From Actinoplanes philippinensis (GTDB lineage Bacteria; Actinomycetota; Actinomycetes; Mycobacteriales; Micromonosporaceae), in the NCBI RefSeq assembly GCF_900113015.1, contig NZ_FONV01000013.1, forward strand, positions 124,001 through 188,000: a stretch of 64,000 bases of DNA, given 5' to 3'. Each line of letters starts with the position of its first letter. Within the stretch, counting starts at the first letter, position 1. A program made the translations under genes and the position numbers. The notes beneath the pieces are model-generated. The model had not been told where the DNA came from. It searched no databases and saw nothing but the letters and a program-made list of their open reading frames with translations. Of the stretch, positions 49,242 to 58,053 are shown in pieces.

Positions 49242-50450
49242 ATGAACGACTGGACGGCCTTCGGGCGCGTGGATGCCGACGGCACCGTGTACGTGAAGAC
49301 CGCTGAGGGCGACCGGGTGGTCGGCTCCTGGCAGGCGGGCACCCCTGAAGAGGGTCTTGCCCACTTCGCCCGGCGATTCGCCGACCTGGTGACCGAGGTC
49401 GAGCTCGTCGAGGCTCGCCTCAAGTCGGGCGCGGCGGACGCGGCCCACTCACTCAGCAGCGTGAAGCGGCTGCGCACCCAGCTGGACGAGGCGCACGTCG
49501 TCGGCGACATCGACGGCCTGACCACCCGCCTGGAGAAGCTGGCGACGCTCGCCGAGGAGAAGGCCGGCGAGGCCAGGGCCGCCCGCGAGGTGGCCCGGAC
49601 GGAGGCGCTCGCCCGTAAGACGGCGCTGGTCGAGGAGGCGGAGAAGATCGCCGCCGACGCCACCGGCTGGAAGACGGCGGGCGATCGCCTCAAGGAGATC
49701 CTCGACGAGTGGAAGACGATCCGCGGCGTCGACAAGAAGACCGACGGCGAGCTGTGGAAGCGGTTCGCCGCGGCGCGGGACGGCTTCACCCGCCGCCGGG
49801 GCGCCCACTTCGCCACCCTCGACGGTCAGCGCAAGCAGGCGCAGACCGCCAAGGAGGACCTGGTCAAGGAGGCCGAGAGCCTGGCCTCGTCGACCGAGTG
49901 GTCGAGCACGGCCAACCGGCTCAAGGACCTGATGACCGAGTGGAAGGCCGCGCCCCGCGCCGCCAAGGAGGCCGAGCAGCGCCTCTGGGAGCGTTTCCGG
50001 GCCGCCCAGGACGCGTTCTTCACCAAGCGCAGCGAGGTCTTCTCCGCCCGCGACGCGGAGTACCAGGGCAACCTGGAGAAGAAGCAGGCCATCCTGGCCG
50101 AGCTGGAGGCCGTCGACGTCGACGCGGACGCCCGCGCCGCGCAGAACAAGCTGCGTGACGCCCAGGCCGCGTGGCACGAGGCCGGCCGGGTGCCGCGGGA
50201 GGCGTCCGCCTCGCTGGACCGTCGCTGGCGGGCCGCCGAGGAGCGCATCCGGGTCGCGATGGACTCGGCGTGGCGCAAGACCAGCCCGCAGGACAACCCG
50301 CTGCTGCGCCAGATGCGCGACCAGGTCGCCGAGGCCGAGCAGCGGCTGGAGCGGGCCAAGGCGGCCGGCGACAACCGGCGGATCAAGGAGGCCGAGCAGG
50401 CGCTCGCCTCGAAGAAGCAGTTCCTCGCCCTGGCCGAGCAGGCCAACTGA
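49242..50450 (+). CDS. DUF349 coiled-coil protein
   Basis: This 402-residue protein is nearly all helix with several DUF349 repeats, recognised by W-K-x(2)-G-D and E-W-K-x-I-R-type words: TGWKTAGDRLKEILDEWKTIRG, LWKRFAAARDGF, EWSSTANRLKDLMTEWKAAPR and LWERFRAAQDAFF. Long Ala/Glu/Lys heptads follow. The first 40 residues form a small separate domain (MNDWTAFGRVDADGTVYVKTAEG). Tuberculosis Rv2731 is the positional relative. It is probably a nucleic-acid or protein scaffold; the function is not established. Confidence 0.88.
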   Translation: MNDWTAFGRVDADGTVYVKTAEGDRVVGSWQAGTPEEGLAHFARRFADLVTEVELVEARLKSGAADAAHSLSSVKRLRTQLDEAHVVGDIDGLTTRLEKLATLAEEKAGEARAAREVARTEALARKTALVEEAEKIAADATGWKTAGDRLKEILDEWKTIRGVDKKTDGELWKRFAAARDGFTRRRGAHFATLDGQRKQAQTAKEDLVKEAESLASSTEWSSTANRLKDLMTEWKAAPRAAKEAEQRLWERFRAAQDAFFTKRSEVFSARDAEYQGNLEKKQAILAELEAVDVDADARAAQNKLRDAQAAWHEAGRVPREASASLDRRWRAAEERIRVAMDSAWRKTSPQDNPLLRQMRDQVAEAEQRLERAKAAGDNRRIKEAEQALASKKQFLALAEQAN

Positions 50451-50465
50451 GGCCGGCCGGGTTTC

Positions 50466-51404
50466 TCAACCGCGCCTGAGGGTCGCCAGTTCGTCCGCGT
50501 CGGCGTTGCCGCCGGTGCAGACGATGGCGACCCTCTTGCCGTTGAAGAGGTCGGGGCGGCTCAGGACTCCGGCGAGCGCGGCGGCCCCGGCGCCCTCGGC
50601 GAGGGTGTGCGCCGTGGTGGCGAGCAGCCGCCGGGCGTGGGTGATCTCGTCGTCGCCGACCAGCAGGAAATCCGCCAGCCGGTCCCGCATGATCCGCTGC
50701 GGCAGTGCGAAGCCGCGGCCGGTGGCCAGCCCGGCGGCCGCGGTGCCGTTGGGCCGGGTCACCAGCTCTCCGGCCCGCCAGGAGTCATGCGCGGCGGGTG
50801 ATGCCGCGGACTGGACGGCGATCACCGGGCAGCCGGCCACCAGGCACGCCGACGCCGCTCCGGTGCCGCTGCCCACCGGCACGACGATCGCGTCCAGGTC
50901 CGGCCGGGCCTCGACGATCTCCAGGTAGACGGTCCCGACACCGGCCAGCAGCTCGGGGGTGTCGCCGGGGCTGATCAGCCGGGCACCGCTGCGTTCGGCG
51001 TGCTCGCGGGCGTGCCGCTCGGCGGCCTCCAGGCTGTCGCCGTGCCGGATCGCCTGGGCGCCCCACCCCTCGACCGCCCGCGCCTTGGTCCCCGGCGTGC
51101 CGGCCGGCATGACGACAGTGCATGCGGCGCCGAAGACGTGGCTCGCGTAGGCGAGTGACTGCGCGTGGTTGCCGGTGGACCAGGTGACCGTGCCGCGCTC
51201 GCGTTCGATGTCGCTCATCCCGGCCAGCAGCGTCACGCCGCCCCGCACCTTGAACGCGCCGACCGGCTGGGTGTTCTCGTGCTTGACCAGCACGGTCGCC
51301 CCGGCCGCCCGGTCCAGGAGGGGGTAGGACCACATCGGCGTGGGCGGCAGGTGGTCGCGGAGGAGATCACGGGCGGCGTGGATGTCGGCGAGAGTGGGTT
51401 CCAT
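50466..51404 (-). CDS. Threonine/serine dehydratase-like PLP enzyme
   Basis: This 312-residue fold-type II PLP enzyme has the Lys in ENTQPVGAFKVRGG, substrate loop STGNHAQSLAYA, the glycine-rich phosphate clamp PVGSGTGAASACL and the C-terminal CTGGNADADEL. There is no C-terminal ACT-like regulatory domain, so it is a catabolic-type threonine or serine dehydratase, or a serine racemase. ATG 51404 (MEPTLADIHAA) is preferred. The divergent LysR gene 83 bases away probably controls it. Confidence 0.88.
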   Translation of the reverse strand: MEPTLADIHAARDLLRDHLPPTPMWSYPLLDRAAGATVLVKHENTQPVGAFKVRGGVTLLAGMSDIERERGTVTWSTGNHAQSLAYASHVFGAACTVVMPAGTPGTKARAVEGWGAQAIRHGDSLEAAERHAREHAERSGARLISPGDTPELLAGVGTVYLEIVEARPDLDAIVVPVGSGTGAASACLVAGCPVIAVQSAASPAAHDSWRAGELVTRPNGTAAAGLATGRGFALPQRIMRDRLADFLLVGDDEITHARRLLATTAHTLAEGAGAAALAGVLSRPDLFNGKRVAIVCTGGNADADELATLRRG

Positions 51405-51426
51405 GTCCTGATCGTCGGCCGCCACG

Positions 51427-51480
51427 ACCCATAGGTCCAATGTCAATCGTCTCGGAAACCCATAGGCAGGATTGATACGT
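51427..51480. promoter_or_regulatory. Repeated operator-like elements between the dehydratase and LysR genes
   Basis: ACCCATAGG occurs at 51427-51435 and 51458-51466, 31 bases apart, or three helical turns. Around them CCAATGTCAATC and GATTGATACGTTGG form a loose inverted repeat. A LysR-type regulator binding two sites on one DNA face would fit. Confidence 0.4.
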
Positions 51481-51487
51481 TGGCCGG

Positions 51488-52399
51488 ATGCTCGACGTCA
51501 CCCGGCTGACCGTCCTGGCCGCCGTCGCGAAACACGGTTCGGTCACCGCTGCCGCCCGCGCCCTGCACTACGCGCAGCCGTCGGTCAGCCACCACCTGGC
51601 CCGGCTCGAGGCGGAGACCGGCAGCCGGCTCCTGCAGCGGGTGGGCCGGGGCGTGCGCCTGACCGAGGCGGGGCGGCTGCTCGCCGATCGTGCCGAGGAG
51701 ATCCTGGGCCGGCTCGCCGCCGCCGAGGCCGAGCTGGCCGAGCTCGCCGGAGTGCGGGCCGGCCGGGTCCGGCTGGCCGCGTTCCCGTCCGCGCTCGGCA
51801 CGTTCGTCCCGGTCGCGGCGGCCGGGTTCACCACCGCTCATCCCGGTGTGGACCTGCGGTTCGCCGAGGCCGAGCCGCCCGCCGCGGTCCGGCTGCTGCG
51901 CGGTGGCGAGGTGGAGGCGGCGCTGATCTTCACCCATCCCGGCGAGTCCGCACCCGATCTGGACGGCCTGCGGGCCGAGACGCTGCTGGACGAGCCGTCC
52001 CATCTGGTCGTCCCGGTGGACTGGCCCGGCGATCGGCTGGCCGATCACCGGGACCGGCCGTGGATCGGCGGCTGCGAGCGGTGCCGCAGCCGTCTGATCG
52101 CCGCGTGTGCGGCCGAGGGGTTCGTTCCGGACATCCGGTTCACCACGGACGACTACGTGGCCGTACAGGCGCTGGTGGCCGCCGGCATGGGGGCCACGAC
52201 GCTGCCGGCGCTCGCGCTCGCCGCCCACCGCCATCCACGGGTACGGACGGTGCCGCTGCCCGGGCCGGGGCGCCGGGTGTTGATCGCGGTGCTCGGCGAG
52301 CCGCCCGATCCCCCGGCGACGGCGGCGCTGCTGGCCCAGATCCGCGCCGCGGCCGCCGAGGTCCCGGTAGTGCTCTCACCGGTGTCTCAGACGCGCTGA
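51488..52399 (+). CDS. LysR-family transcriptional regulator
   Basis: This 303-residue regulator has the N-terminal winged helix (TRLTVLAAVAKHGSVTAAARALHYAQPSVSHHLARLE, TEAGRLLADRAEEIL). The effector-binding domain is of periplasmic-protein fold (ALGTFVPVAAAGFTTAHPGVDLRF, VAAGMGATTLPALAL). A Cys pair in GGCERCRSRL is unusual and could respond to redox or metal. It is divergent from the dehydratase gene and probably controls it. The stop codon lies inside a perfect hairpin. Confidence 0.92.
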   Translation: MLDVTRLTVLAAVAKHGSVTAAARALHYAQPSVSHHLARLEAETGSRLLQRVGRGVRLTEAGRLLADRAEEILGRLAAAEAELAELAGVRAGRVRLAAFPSALGTFVPVAAAGFTTAHPGVDLRFAEAEPPAAVRLLRGGEVEAALIFTHPGESAPDLDGLRAETLLDEPSHLVVPVDWPGDRLADHRDRPWIGGCERCRSRLIAACAAEGFVPDIRFTTDDYVAVQALVAAGMGATTLPALALAAHRHPRVRTVPLPGPGRRVLIAVLGEPPDPPATAALLAQIRAAAAEVPVVLSPVSQTR

Positions 52400-52410
52400 G
52401 ACACCGGTGA
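52376..52410 (+). terminator. Perfect 15-base hairpin overlapping the LysR stop codon
   Basis: TCACCGGTGTCTCAG and CTGAGACACCGGTGA pair with no mismatch around ACGCG. The stop codon (52397-52399) is inside the second arm. No T-run follows. It may end the LysR transcript or act as a binding site. Confidence 0.6.
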
Positions 52411-52419
52411 CGACCATAA

Positions 52420-52550
52420 GGACGTGACGGCGGCGCCGCGATGCCGGTGCGGGCCACCACACGGACCTGGCCCGGCGCCGAGACCGCCGGTGTGGGTCAC
52501 ACGGACGTGACGCGGCGCGGTGACGCCGGGCAGGGGCGCGCGGACGTGAC
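52420..52550. repeat. Degenerate repeat of about 40 bases, 4 copies
   Basis: GGAC(G/C)TG(A/G)C followed by a CGGCGC-like word recurs at 52420, 52463, 52503 and 52542 (spacings 43, 40 and 39). It fills the gap between the convergent LysR and miaB genes. No gene is seen there. Confidence 0.55.
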
Positions 52551-52561
52551 CCGGGGTGGGG

Positions 52562-54061
52562 TCAGACGGCGCAGCCGTCGGCGGCCGGGGGCAGCGGGGC
52601 CGGGACGCCGATCGTCGGCAGGCCCAGCGAGACGCCCTTCAGCTTCGGGGTACGCCCGGCCTCGAAGGCGTCGCCGGCGCGGGTCCGGCGGTGGCTCAGC
52701 GGGGCGCCGTCGGCGTTGAGGTGGTGCGGGGCGGCGTAGGTGATCACCGTCTCGACGATGTCGCCGGGGCGCGGGGCGAGGTCGCCGGTCAGCTCGCCGG
52801 TCGCGAAGTGCACCAGTCGGCCGTCCCGGGCGCGCCCGCTCATCCGGCCGGTGCGCTCGTCCTTACGGCCCTCGCCGACCGCGACCAGGACCTCCACCTT
52901 CTCGCCGACGAGCTTCTTGTTCTCGGCCCAGGTGATCTCCTCGAGCGTGGCGATCAGCCGGTTGTAGCGCTCCTGGACGACCGCTTTCGGGACCTGCTCC
53001 TCCATGGTCGCGGCCGGGGTGCCGGGCCGCTTCGAGTACTGGAAGGTGAAGGCGCTGGAGAACCGGGCCCGGCGGACCACCTCGAGGGTCTGCTCGAAGT
53101 CCTCGTCGGTCTCGCCGGGGAAGCCGACGATGATGTCGGTGGTGATCGCGGCGTCCGGCATGGCGGCCCGGACCTTCTCGATGATCCCCAGATACTTCTC
53201 TTGACGGTAGCTGCGGCGCATCGCCTTGAGCACGGTGTCCGAGCCGGACTGCAGCGGCATGTGCAGTGAGTGGCACACATTCGGCGTCTCGGCCATCGCG
53301 GCGATCACGTCGTCGGTGAAGTCCTTCGGGTGCGGGCTGGTGAACCGGACCCGCTCCAGGCCCTCCACCTCGCCGCAGGCGCGCAGCAGCTTGCCGAACG
53401 CGAGCCGGTCGCCGAACTCGACACCGTAGGAATTCACGTTCTGCCCGAGCAGGGTCACCTCGAGGACGCCCTCGGCGACCAGGGCGCGCACCTCGGCCAG
53501 GATGTCGCCGGGGCGGCGGTCCTTCTCCTTGCCGCGCAGGCTCGGGACGATGCAGAACGTGCAGGTGTTGTTGCAGCCGACCGAGATGGAAACCCACCCC
53601 GCATACGTCGACTCGCGCTTGGTCGGCAGGGTGGAGGGGAAGACCTCGAGCGACTCGAGGATCTCGACCTGCGCCTCCTCGTTGTGCCGGGCGCGCTCCA
53701 GCATCGCCGGCAGGGAGCCGATGTTGTGGGTGCCGAAGACGACGTCGACCCAGGGCGCCTTCTTGACGATGTCGCCCTTGTCCTTCTGGGCGAGGCAGCC
53801 GCCGACGGCGATCTGCATGCCGGGGTTCTTCAGCTTGGTCGGGCGCAGGTGGCCGAGGTTGCCGTAGAGACGGTTGTCGGCATTTTCCCGGACCGCGCAG
53901 GTGTTGAAGACGACCACGTCCGCCGCGTCGGCCTCGGTGGCGCGCACATAGCCGGCGTCCTCCATCAGGCCGGAGATCCGCTCGCTGTCGTGCACGTTCA
54001 TCTGGCAGCCGTACGTACGCACGTCGTAGGTGCGCGGGGCGCCGGTCATCTCGGTAGTCAT
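52562..54061 (-). CDS. miaB: tRNA-2-methylthio-N6-dimethylallyladenosine synthase
   Basis: This 499-residue radical-SAM enzyme adds a methylthio group to A37 after MiaA. The N-terminal domain binds one iron-sulphur cluster through Cys in RTYGCQMN, NTCAVREN and GGCLAQK. The radical-SAM motif is CNNTCTFC. A TRAM domain near the end binds tRNA (ENKKLVGEKVEVLVAVGEG). A 60-residue C-terminal extension after the TRAM domain is usual in actinobacteria. ATG 54061 gives MTTEMTGAPRTYDVRTYGC. Confidence 0.95.
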   Translation of the reverse strand: MTTEMTGAPRTYDVRTYGCQMNVHDSERISGLMEDAGYVRATEADAADVVVFNTCAVRENADNRLYGNLGHLRPTKLKNPGMQIAVGGCLAQKDKGDIVKKAPWVDVVFGTHNIGSLPAMLERARHNEEAQVEILESLEVFPSTLPTKRESTYAGWVSISVGCNNTCTFCIVPSLRGKEKDRRPGDILAEVRALVAEGVLEVTLLGQNVNSYGVEFGDRLAFGKLLRACGEVEGLERVRFTSPHPKDFTDDVIAAMAETPNVCHSLHMPLQSGSDTVLKAMRRSYRQEKYLGIIEKVRAAMPDAAITTDIIVGFPGETDEDFEQTLEVVRRARFSSAFTFQYSKRPGTPAATMEEQVPKAVVQERYNRLIATLEEITWAENKKLVGEKVEVLVAVGEGRKDERTGRMSGRARDGRLVHFATGELTGDLAPRPGDIVETVITYAAPHHLNADGAPLSHRRTRAGDAFEAGRTPKLKGVSLGLPTIGVPAPLPPAADGCAV

Positions 54062-54082
54062 GGCAATTGACCAGGCTACCCC

Positions 54083-54556
54083 TCACGCCGCGGCGGGCCG
54101 CTCCGGCGTCGGGTCCGGTTTCCACCGCGAACGGTCACAGCCGGCCGGGGCCGCGCACGCCGGATCATGGCCGGTGCAGGGGCGGACGTGCCGCCGCTCG
54201 GCGCCGTCGTCGGTCTCCCGCTCGTCGACGTGCACGGGCCGGACCGTGCCGTCGGGCTCGCACAACACGTACCGCGAAGGGTTGAGGGTGTCGTCGGGAA
54301 GCAGGACCGCGGCACGCAGCCGGACCGCGACGGCGCTCGCGACGGTCTCCTCGGCGACGCCGGCCGGCGTCAAGTAGATGTCGACCACGGTCGGGAAGTC
54401 TCCGCCGACGTGATAGACGTCGCAGAGCAGATCCGCGCCGGCGACCATGCCATGCACGGGACGTTCCAGAACGCCGGCCAGCGCGCCCATGACCCGGTCC
54501 GGGCCGACCCGGTCGGCGATGCACCAGTTCCACGGGCCGTCCGCCATGAAGTCCAT
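54083..54556 (-). CDS. Protein of unknown function upstream of miaB
   Basis: This 157-residue protein has no family I recognise. It begins MDFMADGPWNWCIADRVG and has alternating strands and helices (HGMVAGADLLCDVYHVGGDFPTVVDIYLTP, VASAVAVRLRAAVLLPDD). It ends with a Cys/His-rich tail (HVRPCTGHDPACAAPAGC) that might bind metal. ATG 54556 is used; ATG 54547 is also in frame. It lies 21 bases before miaB on the same strand, so cotranscription is likely. Confidence 0.65.
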   Translation of the reverse strand: MDFMADGPWNWCIADRVGPDRVMGALAGVLERPVHGMVAGADLLCDVYHVGGDFPTVVDIYLTPAGVAEETVASAVAVRLRAAVLLPDDTLNPSRYVLCEPDGTVRPVHVDERETDDGAERRHVRPCTGHDPACAAPAGCDRSRWKPDPTPERPAAA

Positions 54557-54637
54557 GGTCCTGACCCCTCTCTCAGCGCAGCGGCTGTGTTACCGCTCCG
54601 TGACCATTCTCGACACATTCCGATACGGACGGGCCCA

Positions 54638-54643
54638 TAGGGT
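54638..54643 (+). promoter_or_regulatory. Predicted -10 element of the glutamate transporter operon
   Basis: TAGGGT matches the actinobacterial -10. The transcript would start near 54650. This argues against a gluA start at GTG 54644, which would precede the message, and favours GTG 54686. The -35 region is weak. Confidence 0.4.
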
Positions 54644-54685
54644 GTGTCCATTCGAGTGAACCGAGAACGAGCGGATGGACCAGGG

Positions 54686-55429
54686 GTGACAGGCGAGGCT
54701 CTCATCGTCCTTGAGAACGTCAACAAGTGGTTCGGGCCCTTGCACGTGCTGCAGGACGTCGACCTGTCTGTCGCGCGCGGCGAGGTCGTGGTCGTCATCG
54801 GACCGTCCGGGTCCGGCAAGTCCACGCCGTGCCGTGCCATCAACCGGCTGGAGCCGATCGACTCCGGCACGATCACTTTCGACGGGCGGCCACTTCCGGC
54901 CGAGGGCCGGGCGCTGGCACGGCTGCGCAGCGAGGTCGGCATGGTGTTCCAGTCGTTCAACCTCTTCGCGCACAAGACCATCCTGCAGAACGTGATGCTG
55001 GGCCCGGTCAAGGTGCGCAAGGAGAAGCCCGCGGTGGTGCGTGACCGCGCCATGGGCCTGCTGGAGCGCGTCGGCATCGCCAACCAGGCCGACAAGTATC
55101 CTGCTCAGCTCTCCGGCGGCCAGCAGCAGCGCGTCGCGATCGCGCGGGCGCTCGCCATGCAGCCCAAGGCGCTGCTCTTCGACGAGCCGACCAGCGCGCT
55201 CGACCCGGAGATGGTCGGCGAGGTGCTGGATGTGATGACCTCACTGGCCCGCGACGGCATGACCATGGTGGTCGTCACCCACGAGATGGGTTTCGCCCGG
55301 CACGCGGCCGACCGGGTCGTGTTCATGGCCGACGGCCAGCTCGTCGAGCAGGCGGTGCCGGAGGAGTTCTTCGCGAACCCGCGGAGCGACCGGGCCAAGG
55401 ACTTCCTTTCCAAGATCCTCACGCACTGA
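54686..55429 (+). CDS. gluA: Glutamate ABC transporter ATP-binding protein GluA
   Basis: This 247-residue ATPase drives uptake. It has Walker A GPSGSGKST, Q-loop VFQSFNLFAHKT, signature LSGGQQQR, Walker B ALLFDEPTSALDPE and H-loop VVTHEMGFAR. Residue after the Walker A Thr is Pro (STPCRAINRLE) where the family nearly always has Leu; one base (CTG to CCG) explains it, and it sits at the start of helix 1. GTG 54686 is chosen for the reason given at the promoter. Operon order gluA-B-C-D matches Streptomyces and Corynebacterium. Confidence 0.9.
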   Translation: MTGEALIVLENVNKWFGPLHVLQDVDLSVARGEVVVVIGPSGSGKSTPCRAINRLEPIDSGTITFDGRPLPAEGRALARLRSEVGMVFQSFNLFAHKTILQNVMLGPVKVRKEKPAVVRDRAMGLLERVGIANQADKYPAQLSGGQQQRVAIARALAMQPKALLFDEPTSALDPEMVGEVLDVMTSLARDGMTMVVVTHEMGFARHAADRVVFMADGQLVEQAVPEEFFANPRSDRAKDFLSKILTH

Positions 55430-55484
55430 GTGCCTCGGGTCCGCCCCACAACGGTGGGCCCGATCCAACGAAGGAGTACGAAAT

Positions 55485-56363
55485 ATGCGTTTCACTCGTG
55501 CAGCCGTTGTGGCCACCGCCGCGGCTCTGACTTTGGGCCTGACCGCGTGTGGCGGCGACAAGACCGAGTCGGGTGGCACCGGCACCGCCAAGTCGTTCGC
55601 CGCCGGCAGCACCATGGAGAAGCTCAACAAGGCTCAGGCGATCAAGGTCGGCACCAAGTTCGACCAGCCCGGCTTCGGCCTCAAGGGCCTGTCCGGCAAG
55701 CCGGAGGGCTTCGACGTCGAGGTCGCGAAGATCATCGTCAAGGAGCTCGGCATCCCCACGGACAAGATCGAGTTCGTCGAGACGACCTCGAAGATCCGCG
55801 AGGACGCCATCGTGAACAACAACGTCGACTTCATCGTCGCGACGTACACGATCAACGACAAGCGCAAGGAGCGCATCGCGTTCGCCGGGCCGTACTACGA
55901 GGCCGGCCAGAACATCCTGGTCAAGGCTGACGACGCGACAATCACCGGTCCGGACGCCTTCAAGGCCGGCGACAAGAAGGTCTGCTCGGTCACCGGCTCG
56001 ACTCCGGCCGAGAACATCAAGACGTACGTCAAGGACGTCGCCACCCAGCTGGTGCTCTTCGACACCTACGACAAGTGCATCAGCGCCCTGGACGGCGGCC
56101 AGGTCAACGCCGTGACCACCGACAACGTCATCCTGCTCGGCTACGTCGCCAAGAACGAGGGCAAGTACAAGCTGGCCGGCGACAACTTCACCAAGGAGCC
56201 GTACGGCATCGGCGTGAAGATCGACGACAAGGACTTCCGGTCGTTCATCAACGACACGCTGGAGAAGGCCTACAAGGACGGCAGCTGGAAGAAGGCCTGG
56301 GACGACACCGCCGGCAAGTTCGGCGCCGAGCTGGGCTCCGCTCCGGCCGTCAACCGCTACTGA
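55485..56363 (+). CDS. gluB: Glutamate-binding lipoprotein GluB
   Basis: This 292-residue solute-binding lipoprotein captures glutamate outside the cell. The lipobox is LTAC with lipidated Cys22. The family-3 binding fold shows IKVGTKFDQPGFG, GFDVEVAKIIVKELG, REDAIVNNNVDFIVATYTINDKR and TYDKCISALDGGQVNAVTTDN. ATG 55485 follows AAGGAG. It lies 55 bases after gluA. Confidence 0.93.
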   Translation: MRFTRAAVVATAAALTLGLTACGGDKTESGGTGTAKSFAAGSTMEKLNKAQAIKVGTKFDQPGFGLKGLSGKPEGFDVEVAKIIVKELGIPTDKIEFVETTSKIREDAIVNNNVDFIVATYTINDKRKERIAFAGPYYEAGQNILVKADDATITGPDAFKAGDKKVCSVTGSTPAENIKTYVKDVATQLVLFDTYDKCISALDGGQVNAVTTDNVILLGYVAKNEGKYKLAGDNFTKEPYGIGVKIDDKDFRSFINDTLEKAYKDGSWKKAWDDTAGKFGAELGSAPAVNRY

Positions 56364-56394
56364 TATCAACCGCTGATCCGGGGAGCTTCCGCCC

Positions 56395-57105
56395 GTGAGT
56401 GTTTGGGTAGACAAGTTCGACGTCTTCGCGGGCGGTTTCTGGCTCACCCTCCAGATCTGCGTGCTCGCCGCGATCGGCGCCCTCGTTCTGGGCGCCGTCG
56501 TGGCGGTGCTCCGCATCTCGCCGGTGCCGCCACTGCGCGCGCTCGGCACCGCGTACGTCACGATCTTCCGCAACATGCCGCTGACCGTGGTGATGTTCTT
56601 CTCGGCCTTCGCGCTGCCGGCGCTCGGCTCCAACGCCGACTTCCTGCGCATCCCGGGGCTCGAGCTGGTCTTCACACGGCTCGGCACCGACCTGCCGTAC
56701 TTCCGCTTCGCCCTGATCGCCCTGACCCTCTACACGGCCGCGTTCGTGTGTGAGGCGCTGCGGGCCGGCATCAACGCGGTCTCGCCCGGTCAGGCCGAGG
56801 CGGCCCGGTCGCTGGGGCTGACCTTCACCCAGAACCTGCGGTACGTGGTGCTGCCGCAGTCGTGGAAGGCCTCGATCGTCCCGCTCGGTTCGGTGATCAT
56901 CGCGATGATCAAGAACTCGGCCCTGATCGGCTTCTTCGGCGTCGTCGGCGACCTTTCACAGAGCGCCGACCAGCTCACCTCGGCCGAGGGATACGCCTTC
57001 ATCCCCGTCGCCATCGGCATCTCGATCGGATACCTGATCATGACCGTCCCCCTCGGGGCCCTCCTCGACCGGATCGAGCGGCGGCAGGCGGTGGCGGCCC
57101 GATGA
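56395..57105 (+). CDS. gluC: Glutamate ABC transporter permease GluC
   Basis: This 236-residue inner-membrane permease has about five helices and the EAA loop CEALRAGINAVSPGQAEAARSLGLTF that contacts the ATPase. IFRNMPLTVVMFF is the usual His/Glu/Gln-family segment. GTG 56395 follows GGGGAG. The stop overlaps the gluD ATG (ATGA). Confidence 0.93.
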   Translation: MSVWVDKFDVFAGGFWLTLQICVLAAIGALVLGAVVAVLRISPVPPLRALGTAYVTIFRNMPLTVVMFFSAFALPALGSNADFLRIPGLELVFTRLGTDLPYFRFALIALTLYTAAFVCEALRAGINAVSPGQAEAARSLGLTFTQNLRYVVLPQSWKASIVPLGSVIIAMIKNSALIGFFGVVGDLSQSADQLTSAEGYAFIPVAIGISIGYLIMTVPLGALLDRIERRQAVAAR

Positions 57106-58049
57106 GCAGCGTCCTCTACGACGTACCGGGCCCCCGCCAGCGGCGGCTCACCCTGATCATCAGCCTGCTGGCCACCGTCCTGGTGGCGGTCGGCGCTTAC
57201 TACCTGATCTACCTGCCCCTGGACGAGAAGGGGCAGTTCTCGATGGATCTCTGGGGGCCGCTGATCGACCCCTCCAACGAGAACTTCACCCTGGTCTGGG
57301 AACGGATCTGGGTCGGCATCGAGAACACGCTGATCGCGGCCGCCCTGGCCATCGTCGCGTCACTGATCATCGGCACCCTGCTGGCCGTCCTGCGGCTACA
57401 GCTCAAGAGCCTGGCCGGCCGCCGGTACGCCGGGCTGTCGGCCCCGGTCGCCTACCTGCTCCGCGGGCTGGGCAGCGGGCTGGCCGTGCTCACCCGGGTC
57501 TGTGTCGAGGTGTTCCGCGGCCTGCCCGTGGTCATCACGATCTTCTTCGTCGCGCGTGGCCTGCCCGAGTTCGGCGTCACCCTCGAGACGCTGTGGTACC
57601 TGGTCATCGGCCTGACCGTCTACAACGGTGTGGTCATCGCCGAGATCCTGCGCTCCGGCATGGAGGGCCTGCCCTTCGGCCAGCGGGAGGCCGCCGTCGC
57701 GATCGGTCTCTCGCCGTTCCAGACCACCACGCTGATCCTGCTGCCGCAATCCTTCCGGATCATGCTGCCGGCGCTGATCAGCCAGCTCGTCGTGGTCCTC
57801 AAGGACACCTCGCTGGGCTTCATCATCAGCTACGAGGAGACCCTCAACATCGGCAAGCAGATCATCGGCGTGCTGAGCAACCCGATCCAGGTCTACTTCG
57901 TGATCGCGGTGCTCTTCATCCTGGTCAACTACTCGCTGTCGAAGCTCGCCCAGTACGTGCAGAAGCGGCTCGCCCGCGGCCGCAAGACCGCGAACCTGCC
58001 GGCCGCCTCCGAGGTGGCCGCCCCGATCGACGCGGGCGCGGCAGTCTGA
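57102..58049 (+). CDS. gluD: Glutamate ABC transporter permease GluD
   Basis: This 315-residue permease pairs with GluC. It has a cytoplasmic head, about five or six helices, VFRGLPVVITIFFVARG, and the EAA loop AEILRSGMEGLPFGQREAAVAIGL. The C-terminal 35 residues are basic then Ala-rich and cytoplasmic. It ends 4 bases before the stop of the convergent rny gene, leaving no room for a separate terminator. Confidence 0.93.
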   Translation: MSSVLYDVPGPRQRRLTLIISLLATVLVAVGAYYLIYLPLDEKGQFSMDLWGPLIDPSNENFTLVWERIWVGIENTLIAAALAIVASLIIGTLLAVLRLQLKSLAGRRYAGLSAPVAYLLRGLGSGLAVLTRVCVEVFRGLPVVITIFFVARGLPEFGVTLETLWYLVIGLTVYNGVVIAEILRSGMEGLPFGQREAAVAIGLSPFQTTTLILLPQSFRIMLPALISQLVVVLKDTSLGFIISYEETLNIGKQIIGVLSNPIQVYFVIAVLFILVNYSLSKLAQYVQKRLARGRKTANLPAASEVAAPIDAGAAV

Positions 58050-58053
58050 GGCC

